Positions 1 through 8,541 of a stretch of DNA of 64,000 nucleotides are shown piece after piece. The DNA comes from Akkermansia sp. (lineage in GTDB: Bacteria; Verrucomicrobiota; Verrucomicrobiia; Verrucomicrobiales; Akkermansiaceae), in NCBI GenBank assembly GCA_017409465.1, contig JAFQSQ010000006.1, positions 1-64,000 of the forward strand, written 5' to 3'. Numbering within the stretch: position 1 is the stretch's first letter; each line of letters begins with the position of its first letter. Position numbers and translations under genes: made by a program. Below the pieces are notes generated by a model. That model saw only the letters and a program-made list of their open reading frames with translations. It ran no database searches and had not been told where the DNA came from.

Positions 1-110
1 CAAAATCGTTGGCAAGAATGAGAAAACAAGCCGCATGGAATACACAAGTACTGGAGGAAATCCTCTTTAGTGCATTCGGCACAAAAAACGAAACAGAGGA
101 AAGTCAATAA
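1..110 (+). CDS. C-terminal end of an unidentified protein (cut by window start)
   Basis: An open frame entering from the left edge (codons from base 3) runs 35 residues to a TAA at 108-110. The visible tail is charged and helical (KSLARMRKQAAWNTQVLEE, then ILFSAFGTKNETEESQ). It is the only one of the three forward frames that stays open this far. The family cannot be named from so short a tail. It ends about 40 bases before the -35 of the pflB promoter, so pflB probably has its own transcription start. Confidence 0.45.
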   Translation, partial: KSLARMRKQAAWNTQVLEEILFSAFGTKNETEESQ

Positions 111-150
111 GAAATCCCGACATCGAAATGCGTTTGCCCTGGGAATACAC

Positions 151-180
151 TTGACAGAGTGAGCGGTTTCAGAGTATGAT
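151..180 (+). promoter_or_regulatory. sigma-70-type promoter of pflB
   Basis: TTGACA at 151-156 and TATGAT at 175-180, 18 bases apart, are close to the sigma-70 consensus. The expected start near 187 gives a leader of about 70 bases before pflB. No Shine-Dalgarno sequence precedes the pflB ATG. Confidence 0.6.
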
Positions 181-256
181 ATTCGGTGACAAGAAAGCCT
201 TTAACAGGCAGGATAAGCAAAAATAATTTGTAAGAGTTCCAAAAATCATTCGAAAT

Positions 257-2521
257 ATGAGCACAACAACAGACGAACAGGTAGAGGCCTGCACTCCCGA
301 GGGATGGCAGGGGTTCAAGCCGGGTGTGTGGCAGAATGAAATCAATGTGCGCGATTTCATTCAGCAGAACTACACGCCGTATACCGGTGGCGACGATTTC
401 CTGGCCGGCCCGACCACCCGCACGGAGAAGCTGTGGGACACGGTGAAGGACCTGCTCAAGAAAGAGATTGAAGCCGGCGGCGTGCTGGATGCTGATACCG
501 AGGTGGTGTCCTCCATCATTTCCCATGCTCCGGGCTATATCGACAAGGAACTGGAGACCATCGTCGGTCTGCAGACGGATGCTCCGCTGAAGCGTGCCCT
601 CATGCCTTTCGGCGGTGTGCGTATGGCACACCATGCGCTGGAGGCATACGGCTATACCATGAGCAAGAAGACGCTGGATGCGTTCAAGAAGTTGCGCAAG
701 ACTCACAATGACGGTGTGTTCGATGCCTACACTTCCTCCATTCGTGCGGCTCGCTCTGCCGGTATTGTGACCGGTCTGCCGGATGCCTATGGCCGCGGCC
801 GTATCATCGGTGACTACCGCCGTGTGGCGCTGTACGGTATTGACAAGCTGATAGCCTGCCGCCGCAAGGATTTGAAGGAACGCGAGAATCTGGTGCTGAC
901 GGATGATGTCATCCGCCTGCGCGAGGAGCTCAACGAGCAGATTCGCGCCCTGGATGAGTTGGCACAGATGGGTGAGTCCTACGGCTGCGACCTGCGCCGC
1001 CCGGCCACGAACTCCCGCGAGGCGGTGCAGTGGACCTACCTCGGCTATCTGGCCGCAGTGAAGGAGCAGAACGGTGCCGCCATGTCCCTGGGGCGTGTGT
1101 CCACCTTCTTTGATATCTACTTCACCCGTGATTTGGAGCAGGGCACTATCACGGAAGCCGAAATCCAGGAGCTCATGGATCATTTCGTCATGAAGCTGCG
1201 CATGGTGCGTTTCATCCGCACCACGGAGTACAACAACCTCTTCTCCGGTGACCCCACCTGGGTGACGGAATCCATCGGCGGTATGGGCGAGGACGGCCGC
1301 ACGCTGGTGACCCGCAGCTCTTTCCGCATGCTGCAGACGCTCTACAATCTGGGGCCGGCTCCGGAGCCGAACCTGACGGTGCTGTGGTCCACGCAGCTGC
1401 CGGAGGGCTTCAAGCGCTTCTGCGCCAAGGTGTCCATCGAGACTTCCTCCGTGCAGTATGAGAACGATGACCTGATGCGCCCGTACTGGGGTGATGACTA
1501 TGGCATTGCCTGTTGTGTATCCGCCATGCGCATCGGCAAGCAGATGCAGTTCTTCGGCGCCCGTGCGAACCTGGCCAAGTGTCTGCTCTACGCCCTCAAC
1601 GGCGGTGTGGACGAGGTCAAGTTCAAGCAGGTGGCTCCCGTTTCCCCGCGCTACGAGGGCGATGTGCTGGAGTACGACAAGGTGATGGAGCTCTTCGACA
1701 AGATGCAGGACTGGCTTGCCAAGACCTATATCGACGCGCTCAACGTCATCCACTACATGCACGATAAGTACTGCTACGAGCGCATCGAGATGGCCCTGCA
1801 TGACCCGGAAATCCTGCGCACCATGGCCTGCGGTATCGCCGGTCTCTCCGTGGCGGCAGACTCCCTGTCGGCCATCAAGTATGGCAAGGTGACAGCCATC
1901 CGCAATGAGGAAGGCTATATCGTGGACTTCAAGACGGAGGGTGACTTCCCCTGCTACGGCAACAACGACCCGCGTGTGGACGAGATTGCCTGCTCGCTTG
2001 TGACTAACTTCATGAACAAGATTCGCAAGCTGCACACCTACCGCAACTCCATGCCCACGCAGTCCATCCTCACCATCACCTCCAACGTGGTGTATGGCAA
2101 GAAGACCGGCAACACCCCGGACGGTCGCCGCGCCGGCGAACCCTTCGCCCCCGGTGCCAACCCCATGCACGGGCGTGACAAGAACGGCTCCGTGGCCTCC
2201 ATGCTCTCCGTGGCCAAGCTTTCCTACGATGACTCGCAGGACGGTATCTCCTACACCTTCTCCATCGTGCCCGGCGCACTGGGTAAGGACGAGGCGGAGC
2301 GCGAGGGCAAGCTGGTTTCCCTGCTGGATGCCTACTTTGCCGCCACCGGCCACCACATCAACGTGAACGTGCTGGAGCGTGAGACGCTCATGGATGCCAT
2401 GGAGCACCCGGAGAAGTACCCGCAGCTCACCATCCGTGTGTCCGGCTATGCGGTGAACTTCATCAAGCTTACCCGTGAGCAGCAGCTGGAAGTCATCAGC
2501 CGTACCTTCCACACCAAGTAA
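257..2521 (+). CDS. pflB: Formate acetyltransferase (pyruvate formate-lyase)
   Basis: Glycyl-radical enzyme that converts pyruvate and CoA to acetyl-CoA and formate in anaerobic fermentation; cytosolic. At 754 residues it has normal family length. The adjacent catalytic cysteines are at 419-420 (GIACCVSAM), and the radical glycine is G730 in RVSGYAV near the C-terminus. The activase gene pflA follows 148 bases downstream on the same strand, as in many genomes, but a strong hairpin with a T-run lies between them, so the two are probably not fully co-transcribed. The ATG at 257 has no Shine-Dalgarno sequence. A consensus-like promoter lies about 75 bases upstream. Confidence 0.97.
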   Translation: MSTTTDEQVEACTPEGWQGFKPGVWQNEINVRDFIQQNYTPYTGGDDFLAGPTTRTEKLWDTVKDLLKKEIEAGGVLDADTEVVSSIISHAPGYIDKELETIVGLQTDAPLKRALMPFGGVRMAHHALEAYGYTMSKKTLDAFKKLRKTHNDGVFDAYTSSIRAARSAGIVTGLPDAYGRGRIIGDYRRVALYGIDKLIACRRKDLKERENLVLTDDVIRLREELNEQIRALDELAQMGESYGCDLRRPATNSREAVQWTYLGYLAAVKEQNGAAMSLGRVSTFFDIYFTRDLEQGTITEAEIQELMDHFVMKLRMVRFIRTTEYNNLFSGDPTWVTESIGGMGEDGRTLVTRSSFRMLQTLYNLGPAPEPNLTVLWSTQLPEGFKRFCAKVSIETSSVQYENDDLMRPYWGDDYGIACCVSAMRIGKQMQFFGARANLAKCLLYALNGGVDEVKFKQVAPVSPRYEGDVLEYDKVMELFDKMQDWLAKTYIDALNVIHYMHDKYCYERIEMALHDPEILRTMACGIAGLSVAADSLSAIKYGKVTAIRNEEGYIVDFKTEGDFPCYGNNDPRVDEIACSLVTNFMNKIRKLHTYRNSMPTQSILTITSNVVYGKKTGNTPDGRRAGEPFAPGANPMHGRDKNGSVASMLSVAKLSYDDSQDGISYTFSIVPGALGKDEAEREGKLVSLLDAYFAATGHHINVNVLERETLMDAMEHPEKYPQLTIRVSGYAVNFIKLTREQQLEVISRTFHTK

Positions 2522-2543
2522 TTGGTAACGCAATTCTGAATCA

Positions 2544-2610
2544 GGAAGCTCGGAGCGCAGGCTCAGGTGGTAACACCTGCGGGGAGTGACCCCGCCGAGC
2601 TTCCTTTTTT
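2544..2610 (+). terminator. Multi-branched hairpin with T-run between pflB and pflA
   Basis: Outer stem GGAAGCTCGG (2544-2553) pairs perfectly with CCGAGCTTCC (2595-2604) and is followed by six T (2605-2610), a classic intrinsic terminator end. Inside are three further hairpins: GAGC/GCTC (2553-2564), CAGGTG/CACCTG closed by a GTAA (GNRA-type) loop (2564-2579), and CGGGG/CCCCG (2580-2594). A plain terminator does not need this branched interior, so a regulatory or processed RNA is possible. Confidence 0.8.
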
Positions 2611-2634
2611 CATTCCTTCCATTCCCTGCGCTCC

Positions 2635-2665
2635 ATTCGTAAATCGTAAATCGTAACTCGTCATT
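2635..2665. repeat. Degenerate heptanucleotide repeat upstream of pflA
   Basis: Reads as successive 7-mers ATTCGTA, AATCGTA, AATCGTA, ACTCGTC, directly before the pflA start. It belongs to the same 7-base family as the arrays at 13.3, 37.3, 39.0-39.2 and 45.3 kb. Confidence 0.6.
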
Positions 2666-2669
2666 CCAT

Positions 2670-3398
2670 ATGGGTCTTGTTCACTCAGTCGAATCCTGCG
2701 GCACCGTGGATGGGCCGGGAATTCGCTTTATTCTGTTTTTGTCCGGGTGCAGCCTGCGCTGCCGTTATTGCCACAATCCGGACGCTTCCTACAAGCGCTG
2801 TGGCACGGAGCGGAGTGCGGAGGATGTGCTGGAGGAAATATCCCGCTACCGCGATTTCCTGGTAAATGCAGGCGGTGGTGTGACCATCTCCGGCGGTGAT
2901 CCCCTCTTCCAGCCGGAATTTACCCGTGCCATCCTGCGGGGCTGCAAGGCCATGGGACTGCACACCTGTCTGGACACCTCCGGGCATCTGGGATGCAACG
3001 CGGACGAGGAAATCCTCTCCCTCACGGATCTGGTACTGCTGGATATCAAAGCCTGGAATCCGGAGCAGTACCGGCTGGTAACGGCCCAGCCCCTCCAACC
3101 CACGCTGGACTTTGCCGAGCGTCTGGCCGCCCTGGGGAAGCCCGTCTGGCTGCGCTATGTACTCGTACCCGGGCTCACCGACCAGCTGGACGACATTGAG
3201 GCGCTGGCTCGCTATGCCTCCGGTCTGGGCAATATTCAGCGTGTGGACGTGCTGCCCTTCCACCAGATGGGGCGTTACAAATGGCAGAACCTTGGCCTCG
3301 ACTACACTCTGGCAGACACCGAGCCCCCCGAGCCCGAACTCACCGACCGCGTTCGCACCATCTTCCGTGTCAACGGCTTTGCCGACCGCACTTATTAA
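2670..3398 (+). CDS. pflA: Pyruvate formate-lyase activating enzyme (radical SAM)
   Basis: Uses a 4Fe-4S cluster and S-adenosylmethionine to abstract hydrogen from the PflB glycine (G730 of the upstream gene product), switching it on under anaerobiosis. At 242 residues it has family length. The cluster cysteines are C27, C31 and C34 in GCSLRCRYCHNPD, preceded by the typical N-terminal GTVDGPGIRF. Its position right after pflB fits. A weak start context and the terminator upstream suggest lower, separately controlled expression than pflB. Confidence 0.96.
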   Translation: MGLVHSVESCGTVDGPGIRFILFLSGCSLRCRYCHNPDASYKRCGTERSAEDVLEEISRYRDFLVNAGGGVTISGGDPLFQPEFTRAILRGCKAMGLHTCLDTSGHLGCNADEEILSLTDLVLLDIKAWNPEQYRLVTAQPLQPTLDFAERLAALGKPVWLRYVLVPGLTDQLDDIEALARYASGLGNIQRVDVLPFHQMGRYKWQNLGLDYTLADTEPPEPELTDRVRTIFRVNGFADRTY

Positions 3399-3427
3399 GT
3401 CGGCAAAACGCCCCTAAACTCCATCAT

Positions 3428-3517
3428 CCGTGGAAAATGTGCATGAGGAGCACAAAACTCCCGTGGAAAATGTGCACGAGAAGTACAAAACTCCCGTGAA
3501 AAATGTGCATGAGAAGC
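3428..3517. repeat. 33-bp tandem repeat, about 2.7 copies
   Basis: Units start at 3428, 3461 and 3494, each beginning CCGTGGAAAATGTGCA or a one-base variant and ending CACAAAACT or TACAAAACT; the third is partial. The period of 33 bases is a multiple of three, but the overlapping short frame does not look like a real protein. Confidence 0.8.
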
Positions 3518-3809
3518 TTGACCGAATGGTGGCATAGGGCATAATGTCAACGAAAGAGGGGAAGATGAAACGTTATTTGCTCACAGCTCTTGCCGATTGG
3601 AAAAAAAGTGTGTGCCGCAAGCCTTAAATCCTATTGTCAGAAATTTGAACCGACCATTTCCATTCGCACCTCCATGGCAAATTATCATGTGCAACAGATT
3701 CCGCTGAACGGGACAAAACGCAGCTATACTCAGCTGGATATCCCGTTGTATGCTCTCTCGCAGTTAGCCCGTGAGAGTGAAAGGTGGATGCCGTAAATGG
3801 GTAAGAGAT

Positions 3810-3899
3810 TCACTTCAGCTCATTGAGAATGAGCCGGGGCTTGGCGAGGCTGGAGTGAAAGCTGTCGAACTCGGTGCCGAGGCCGAGAGGATTCCTCCG
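3810..3899 (-). pseudogene. Remnant of a bioG C-terminus (29 codons plus stop)
   Basis: On the minus strand this encodes a 29-residue tail with NPLGLGTEFDSFH and LILNEL, ending in TGA. About 21 of the 29 residues equal the end of the intact bioG at 5746-6393, and 29 bases in a row are identical (GCTGTCGAACTCGGTGCCGA and flanks). Stops interrupt the frame immediately upstream. It includes the position of the catalytic His region (FDSFH). The two copies are direct repeats flanking the gene at 3988-5448, which suggests duplication or insertion at the bioG 3' end. Confidence 0.8.
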
Positions 3900-3987
3900 G
3901 CCTCGCCTGTTGGTGTCTCCCGGGCTCTACTATCCGCAGTCGCGGCTCGGCTAGCGAGCGAATGGCGGCAGGTATGGGGTGCTGCCT

Positions 3988-5448
3988 TTATTCCGGGGAT
4001 GTTGATTTCAGCATTTCTTCGATAGCGGGGATGGCGTTCTTGATATCGGCGTCAATGCTCCCGTGGTACCGGCATCTGCCGGTTCGATCGTAAATCGATA
4101 TCCCATCTTCCGGTACGGAGTCGTTATCCAGCGTGACATTTTTTGCCTGAGTAACAGGTGCTTTGAGTTTCAGTATCTTAGCATACTGCTTTGCCTTCTT
4201 CATATCAGCACCCTGTTCTACGATGTACAGAGTCGTAACCCCCTTTAACTTCTGAATTTTCTGTAGATTTTTGATAACTCCCTCTTTCTTGAAGTGTGCT
4301 TCCCATTCCTGGGGCGATGTTGAGTCGAGCATGCTATGCAGGGCCAGTTCCGAGACACAGACGAGGACAAAAACGTCTGCGTTCCAATTCGGTTTGCCGG
4401 AGGTGAACTTCAGTGCTTGTAGGGCCGAGACTCCCCGGGAGGCAAACTGTTCATTTTCTTTCGCTTCTTCCCGATATTTTTTCATCAGCTCCTTCATGTC
4501 ATCGTGACTCGCCTTCGTATTGGTCATCTCAAGCGTTTTCGCCTTCCTGTCATAGGAAACCGAGGCGCCTTCGGGGAACGTGAACCCTAAGCCTTTCATA
4601 TTGAATAAAACCGATTCCGCCTTACTAATGTCGGTATCTTTGTAAAAAAAGTCGCGGCCGATGTTCTTGTATTTTTGGGTAATCAATTCCTGCCCCTGGT
4701 GGTAGCGCCCCTCCGTTTGCTGGGTTTTGCTGAGGAGACTTTTATCCGGGACTGCCTTATAGAGAGCCAAGTGGGGGTGTGTGCCCTTAAGTACAGCTTT
4801 TGCATAGGCTCTCGTAGCTTTTTCACCGGCTTTCGCCGCAGTATCGTAATTCGTTTCTGCTGTTTGCCGAATGAAGGATAATTCATGCTCGTTACGAGTT
4901 CTGCCTTCCTTGATTGCTCTTTCCCGGTCGTAACGCACAGCTGCTTCGGCGACGGATTCTCTCTCTATGAATGCCTTTGCTTCGGGATGCCCTGCATCGG
5001 CAGCTTTTTTCATGGCATTAAGCTCCTCTTCCTGCAAAAGCTGGATTTGAGCACGGTCTTTCGCGATGGTTTCGCCCAGCCTTGCGATTGTTGCAGCATA
5101 CTTGGCCTCTTCGGTCTCCGCCTGTTGCAGTTCCTGAAAAGCCTTTTGTGCCGCGGCTTGCGCGGTGGCCTTATCCTGCTCAGTCGATGATTCTACGGCG
5201 TCTGAAGCTTCGCGATGCTTTTTTGTGGCCTGATGCCTTTTCTCTGCCGCAATCTCTTGCTTCTCTACGAGTTGAACCGAGTTGTCACATGCTTCCTTCA
5301 GCTGCACCATCAGCTTTTCGTATTTTTGCTTAGCCTCCCTGGCTCGGGCTACATCGGCAGCACCATCTGTGGCATAGGCGCCGGGGGTGATGATACTGCA
5401 AGTCAGAAATACGGCAGATGCTAAGAAAGGGAGTGCACGATTCTTCAT
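3988..5448 (-). CDS. Secreted coiled-coil protein with thioredoxin-like C-terminus, function unknown
   Basis: 486 residues. Residues 1-26 form a signal peptide (hydrophobic LPFLASAVFLTCSIITPGAYA). Residues about 30-160 are rich in Lys, Glu, Gln and Ala and predicted coiled coil. The last 130 residues resemble a thioredoxin-like fold (VFVLVCVSELALH, TLYIVEQGADMKKA, GISIYDRTGRCRYHGSID) but lack a CXXC pair, so a redox role is doubtful. The gene stands alone between two copies of the bioG 3' end. A perfect 9-3-9 palindrome lies 12 bases upstream of its ATG and a second palindrome of the same sequence 130 bases further up. The same pair occurs upstream of the lipoprotein island at 35.9 kb. It may be envelope stress or surface related; this is inference. 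Confidence 0.75.
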   Translation of the reverse strand: MKNRALPFLASAVFLTCSIITPGAYATDGAADVARAREAKQKYEKLMVQLKEACDNSVQLVEKQEIAAEKRHQATKKHREASDAVESSTEQDKATAQAAAQKAFQELQQAETEEAKYAATIARLGETIAKDRAQIQLLQEEELNAMKKAADAGHPEAKAFIERESVAEAAVRYDRERAIKEGRTRNEHELSFIRQTAETNYDTAAKAGEKATRAYAKAVLKGTHPHLALYKAVPDKSLLSKTQQTEGRYHQGQELITQKYKNIGRDFFYKDTDISKAESVLFNMKGLGFTFPEGASVSYDRKAKTLEMTNTKASHDDMKELMKKYREEAKENEQFASRGVSALQALKFTSGKPNWNADVFVLVCVSELALHSMLDSTSPQEWEAHFKKEGVIKNLQKIQKLKGVTTLYIVEQGADMKKAKQYAKILKLKAPVTQAKNVTLDNDSVPEDGISIYDRTGRCRYHGSIDADIKNAIPAIEEMLKSTSPE

Positions 5449-5459
5449 AGGGGTGAGTG

Positions 5460-5480
5460 TATCGCATTCCTAATGCGATA
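5460..5480. promoter_or_regulatory. Palindromic operator candidate P1
   Basis: TATCGCATT-CCT-AATGCGATA, a perfect 9-3-9 palindrome, 12 bases before the start codon of the 3988-5448 gene on the minus strand. Its half-site matches P2, P3 and P4. Confidence 0.6.
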
Positions 5481-5612
5481 GCAAGTCTTTTCACCCCGAA
5501 ATACTGCTGGTCAGCCCATTGCGCATTGGGTACGTACGATATCTTTCAGCGAACATTGCTCGTTATAAGGAAACCTTCCGATTGCGTTCAATGAACAATC
5601 TGTAATCCTGCT

Positions 5613-5631
5613 ATCGCATTTGAAATGCGAT
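5613..5631. promoter_or_regulatory. Palindromic operator candidate P2
   Basis: ATCGCATTT-G-AAATGCGAT, perfect 9-1-9 palindrome about 152 bases (centre to centre) from P1. It is the best copy of the motif shared with the 35.9-36.1 kb region. Confidence 0.6.
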
Positions 5632-5745
5632 GACGTATATATCATTGCCCTTGCTGAAATAAGTTTTTTTGTCAGCCTCTGAGTGAGGGTGAAAACCTGA
5701 TGCTCACCATCTCAGCTGCTGTGAAAAAAAGGTGCGAGATGGGCG

Positions 5746-6393
5746 TTATTGCAACTCGTTGAGGATGAGCTGAGGGTCTGCGAAGGGGTAGTGGAAGCTG
5801 TCGAACTCGGTGCCGAGGCCGAGGGGATTCCACCAGGCGCGCATGTTGTCCGGGGGGAAGATTTCATCGCGGGTGGCGATGTAGGCAGCATCCCATCGGA
5901 GGTGGGGAGTGGAGTCTTTGGCGGCGCGCTCGGCCAGCAGGTTGAGCTCATCGAGCTTTTCCTCAGCCGTGCGGTCAGGGTAGGATCCGGTGGGGATATA
6001 GCGTCCTTCTTCTCCTGCGGCGGCGAAGGGGTTGGCGCCGCCGCTGCGAATCATGCCGCGCATACTGCGCAGGACAACCCGCAGGCGCATGCCATAGCGT
6101 GGGTCGACGGGGCAGGGGGTGCCGTTGAGCGCTACGGCGCGGTGCAGGGGAAGCTCGCGGCAGCATTGCTCGCTCACCCACACGCCGAATGACCAGGCAA
6201 AGAGGTAGATGCGGCGGTAGCGGGCGAAGCGGGCAGGCTCCAGCGGCGCGAGGCTGCGGTGGTCGTAGCAGGCCAGCACATCGCAGCCCGGCGGGTCGAT
6301 GTGGCACACGGCATTGGGCGTGGCGGCCCAACCGAGCATGAAGATGACCAGATCCGGGTTGGAGTCATCGCGCTTGAGCCAGGCTTCCTGCAT
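5746..6393 (-). CDS. bioG: BioG-family pimeloyl-ACP methyl ester esterase (DUF452)
   Basis: Alpha/beta hydrolase expected to cleave pimeloyl-ACP methyl ester in biotin precursor synthesis. 215 residues, family length. Supporting motifs: N-terminal FMLGWAATPNAV (oxyanion region), CYDHRSL, the nucleophile serine S68 in FAWSFGVW, and a C-terminal His (H201) in FDSFHYPF. No other biotin gene lies nearby. It is the last gene of a tight minus-strand run (queD 14 bases upstream). The terminal 29 codons are duplicated at 3.8 kb. The family assignment is good; the substrate is inferred from the family. Confidence 0.85.
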   Translation of the reverse strand: MQEAWLKRDDSNPDLVIFMLGWAATPNAVCHIDPPGCDVLACYDHRSLAPLEPARFARYRRIYLFAWSFGVWVSEQCCRELPLHRAVALNGTPCPVDPRYGMRLRVVLRSMRGMIRSGGANPFAAAGEEGRYIPTGSYPDRTAEEKLDELNLLAERAAKDSTPHLRWDAAYIATRDEIFPPDNMRAWWNPLGLGTEFDSFHYPFADPQLILNELQ

Positions 6394-6407
6394 GGTCGCG
6401 TAAATGC

Positions 6408-6872
6408 TTATTCGCCGTATTCTGCCCAGGAGGAGCTGGTTTCCCAGACGCGTACGCGCTCCAGTTTCACGCAGTCGCGCACCGGGTAGCGGAGCGCACC
6501 GGATTTGGCTTTGTTGAGAGCCGCCTGCGCATGCCGGAACACAGCGTGAGCCATGGCCTCGCTGGTGGGATCCATCTGCTCAAAGGGGATGATGCGGTCG
6601 CCGTAGATGCTGCGAAAGACGGCATAATTCGGGTCGGCGGTGTTCATGCAGAGCGCGTGGTCGAACTGCTCCAGGAACTCGTTCATCATTTCCCCGATGG
6701 CCTTGAAATCCATCACCATTTCGTGGTCATCCAGCGTCTCAGCGGCAAAGACCAGCTCCACGCTGCGGGTGTGACCGTGCGGGAACTGGCAGTTGCCGGG
6801 GTGTTTGGAGAGCAGGTGCCCGCTCTCCAGCTCTATGCATTTGCAGATGCGGTACATGGAAGTATCAGGCAA
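6408..6872 (-). CDS. queD: 6-pyruvoyl-tetrahydropterin synthase / 6-carboxytetrahydropterin synthase family
   Basis: Converts dihydroneopterin triphosphate to a tetrahydropterin, usually 6-carboxytetrahydropterin for queuosine (preQ0) synthesis. The CxxxHGH signature (C28, H32, H34) supplies the catalytic Cys and zinc ligands; H19 (SGHLL) is the third likely ligand. The C-terminal [13 protein letters not shown] carries the conserved Glu. 154 residues from the first start, which overlaps fucU by 8 bases; the ATG at 6857 (MYRICKC) would remove the overlap. The other queuosine genes are not in the window, so a PTPS paralogue with a different product is possible. Confidence 0.88.
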   Translation of the reverse strand: MPDTSMYRICKCIELESGHLLSKHPGNCQFPHGHTRSVELVFAAETLDDHEMVMDFKAIGEMMNEFLEQFDHALCMNTADPNYAVFRSIYGDRIIPFEQMDPTSEAMAHAVFRHAQAALNKAKSGALRYPVRDCVKLERVRVWETSSSWAEYGE

Positions 6873-7284
6873 TCGGGGTGACGCCTTTCTTCAGAATGAT
6901 GTTGCCGTACTTGGCCGTCTCACCGGTAATCACCACGGCATAGGCAGCCTTGGCGCGGTCGTAGAAAGCATAGCGCTCCATGCGCTCGATGTCGCCCTCA
7001 TAGCCGAGAGCGGCGCGGTACTTGGCCTCTACGGCGGGGTCAAGGGTATCGCCCGGCACGGCAGCCATCATGATGACCGGGGTGGCGTAAGCATCCAGTT
7101 CAAAGAGGGGAATCATGCCTGCCAGGATGGCATCAGCCCCCACGCCGTCGGCGCGCACCACGGTGTCGTTGAAGGTGTGGGCGGGGAAATGAGCGTCGGA
7201 GATGACGATTTCATCACCATGGCCCATTTCGGCCATAATCTTGAGCAGATTCGGAGAGATGACAGGAGAAATACCTTTTAACAT
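6865..7284 (-). CDS. fucU: L-fucose mutarotase (RbsD/FucU family)
   Basis: Interconverts the anomers of fucose so it can enter catabolism; cytosolic decamer in known members. 139 residues, with the family signature [15 protein letters not shown] (H22 and D30 in the active site) and the C-terminal [11 protein letters not shown] carrying the conserved Tyr. Fucose is a main mucin sugar, which fits a mucin-degrading lifestyle. It sits 49 bases after an iron alcohol dehydrogenase that might reduce fucose-derived lactaldehyde; that link is inference. Confidence 0.93.
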   Translation of the reverse strand: MLKGISPVISPNLLKIMAEMGHGDEIVISDAHFPAHTFNDTVVRADGVGADAILAGMIPLFELDAYATPVIMMAAVPGDTLDPAVEAKYRAALGYEGDIERMERYAFYDRAKAAYAVVITGETAKYGNIILKKGVTPIA

Positions 7285-7333
7285 AACACGTGTATCATGC
7301 CATAATTGATGCCGCGAGTCAATCTAAATGCCA

Positions 7334-8503
7334 TCAGAGACTATTTTCCAGGATGCGTCGAACGTCAGCCGTGGTAAGGTTTTTGGCGTACCCGCCGCGC
7401 AGCAGGAAGGTGCCTTCGGCGATGCCGTCCAGCATCTCCGGGGTGGCGCCCAGTTCGCGGAGACTCAGCACCAGCCCGATTTCCTGCATCCAGGCTTTCA
7501 GCGCGTCCAGCCCTTCCAGCGCGGTTTGTTCATCGGTCTTGCCTTCCGGGGAAATCCCCCAGACCTGGGTGGCAAAGCGCTTGAATTTGGGCAGGCTATA
7601 CGGCAGGATATGGCGGAAATAGGGAAGGGTGACGGCGGCGAGCGTCATGCCGTGGGTGGCATCGGTGAACGCCCCGACGGATTGCCCCATCATGTGTACC
7701 ATCCAGTCGGTGGATTTCCCCTTCGCGATGAGGGTGTTGAGTGCCCAGGTAGCGGTCCACATGATGTTGCTGCGGGCTTCATAATCCTGCGGATTCCGGG
7801 CGGCGATGCGGCTGCTGTGGATGAGCGAGCGCATGAGCCCTTCGGCCAGGTAATCGCTGGTGTTGTCATCGGTGCCGGAGAGGTATTGCTCCAGGATGTG
7901 CGACATGATGTCGAAGCATCCGGCTACCATCTGGTACGGCGGGAGGGTGAGGGTCAGCTCCGGGTTGAGGATGGAGAAGCGCGGGTAGACTGCATCCCCG
8001 AACACGCGTCCGATTTTGCGTTTGGTGGTATGGTTGGTGATGACGGAACCGCCGTTCATCTCGCTGCCGGTGCCGGCCATGGTGAGGACGCAGCCCACGG
8101 GGATGATGGCGTTATCCACGGGCTCCATGCGCACGTAGTATTTTTCCCACGGGTCATCCGTGCAGTAGGCCGCCACGGAAACACCCTTGGCGTAGTCACA
8201 GACGGAGCCGCCGCCCACGGCAAGGATGAGATCTACCTTGTTCTCCCGTGCCAGACGTGCACCCTCTGCCAGCTTCTCCACGGTGGGGTTGGGCATGACG
8301 CCGGGGTCTTCTACGATGGTTTTGCCGGCGGCTTGCAGGATGGTAATGATTTTATCATACAGACCGGAGCGTTTGATGGACTGCTTGCCGTAGGACAGCA
8401 GGACGGTGGAGCCGTACTGTTGCAGTTCGCTGCTCAGGGCGTTGAGGGAATCAGGCCCGAAGTGCAGACGCGTGGGGTTGGAATAAGTAAAAGTGCCTTG
8501 CAT
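7334..8503 (-). CDS. Iron-containing alcohol dehydrogenase (BdhA/YqhD type)
   Basis: NAD(P)-dependent group III alcohol dehydrogenase, 389 residues. The nucleotide loop is VGGGSVCDYAKG and metal ligands lie in GCFDIMSHILEQY and TDATHGMTLA, as in butanol dehydrogenases and YqhD. These enzymes reduce aldehydes such as butyraldehyde, methylglyoxal or lactaldehyde to dispose of electrons. Its place before fucU suggests L-lactaldehyde reduction to 1,2-propanediol as one possible job. It is 38 bases after the histidine kinase gene. Confidence 0.92.
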   Translation of the reverse strand: MQGTFTYSNPTRLHFGPDSLNALSSELQQYGSTVLLSYGKQSIKRSGLYDKIITILQAAGKTIVEDPGVMPNPTVEKLAEGARLARENKVDLILAVGGGSVCDYAKGVSVAAYCTDDPWEKYYVRMEPVDNAIIPVGCVLTMAGTGSEMNGGSVITNHTTKRKIGRVFGDAVYPRFSILNPELTLTLPPYQMVAGCFDIMSHILEQYLSGTDDNTSDYLAEGLMRSLIHSSRIAARNPQDYEARSNIMWTATWALNTLIAKGKSTDWMVHMMGQSVGAFTDATHGMTLAAVTLPYFRHILPYSLPKFKRFATQVWGISPEGKTDEQTALEGLDALKAWMQEIGLVLSLRELGATPEMLDGIAEGTFLLRGGYAKNLTTADVRRILENSL

Positions 8504-8541
8504 AAGGGTGAGAGTGTTGTTGTTGTTCTTTTGGTTGAAAA

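Larger units (their letters stand above)
3399..3987. other. Decayed intergenic region
   Basis: About 590 bases with no convincing intact gene. It holds a 33-bp tandem repeat (3428-3517), a 20-codon signal-peptide-like fragment starting with ATG at 3564, a 40-codon fragment at 3674-3796 (MANYHVQQIPLNG...), and a copy of the bioG 3' end (3810-3899, minus strand). It looks like a graveyard of rearranged genes. Confidence 0.6.
5449..5745. other. Intergenic control region of the 3988-5448 gene
   Basis: About 300 bases without a gene. It contains two palindromes (5460-5480 and 5613-5631) that probably bind a regulator. A T-rich stretch follows 5660. I see nothing else coding. Confidence 0.5.

Noticed and set aside
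104-2533. 809-residue minus-strand open frame opposite pflB
   Set aside because: Antisense shadow caused by strong codon bias; the plus strand carries a complete PflB with all catalytic motifs.
2544-2610. SAH or ZTP (pfl) riboswitch at the pflB-pflA spacer
   Set aside because: Fragments such as GGAGCGC and AGGCTC recall SAH riboswitches and the location recalls the pfl motif, but the order of conserved bases and the required pseudoknot could not be found.
3590-3796. 68-residue plus-strand gene in the decayed region
   Set aside because: No start signal and no family; the surrounding region is full of remnants, so it is reported only as a fragment.
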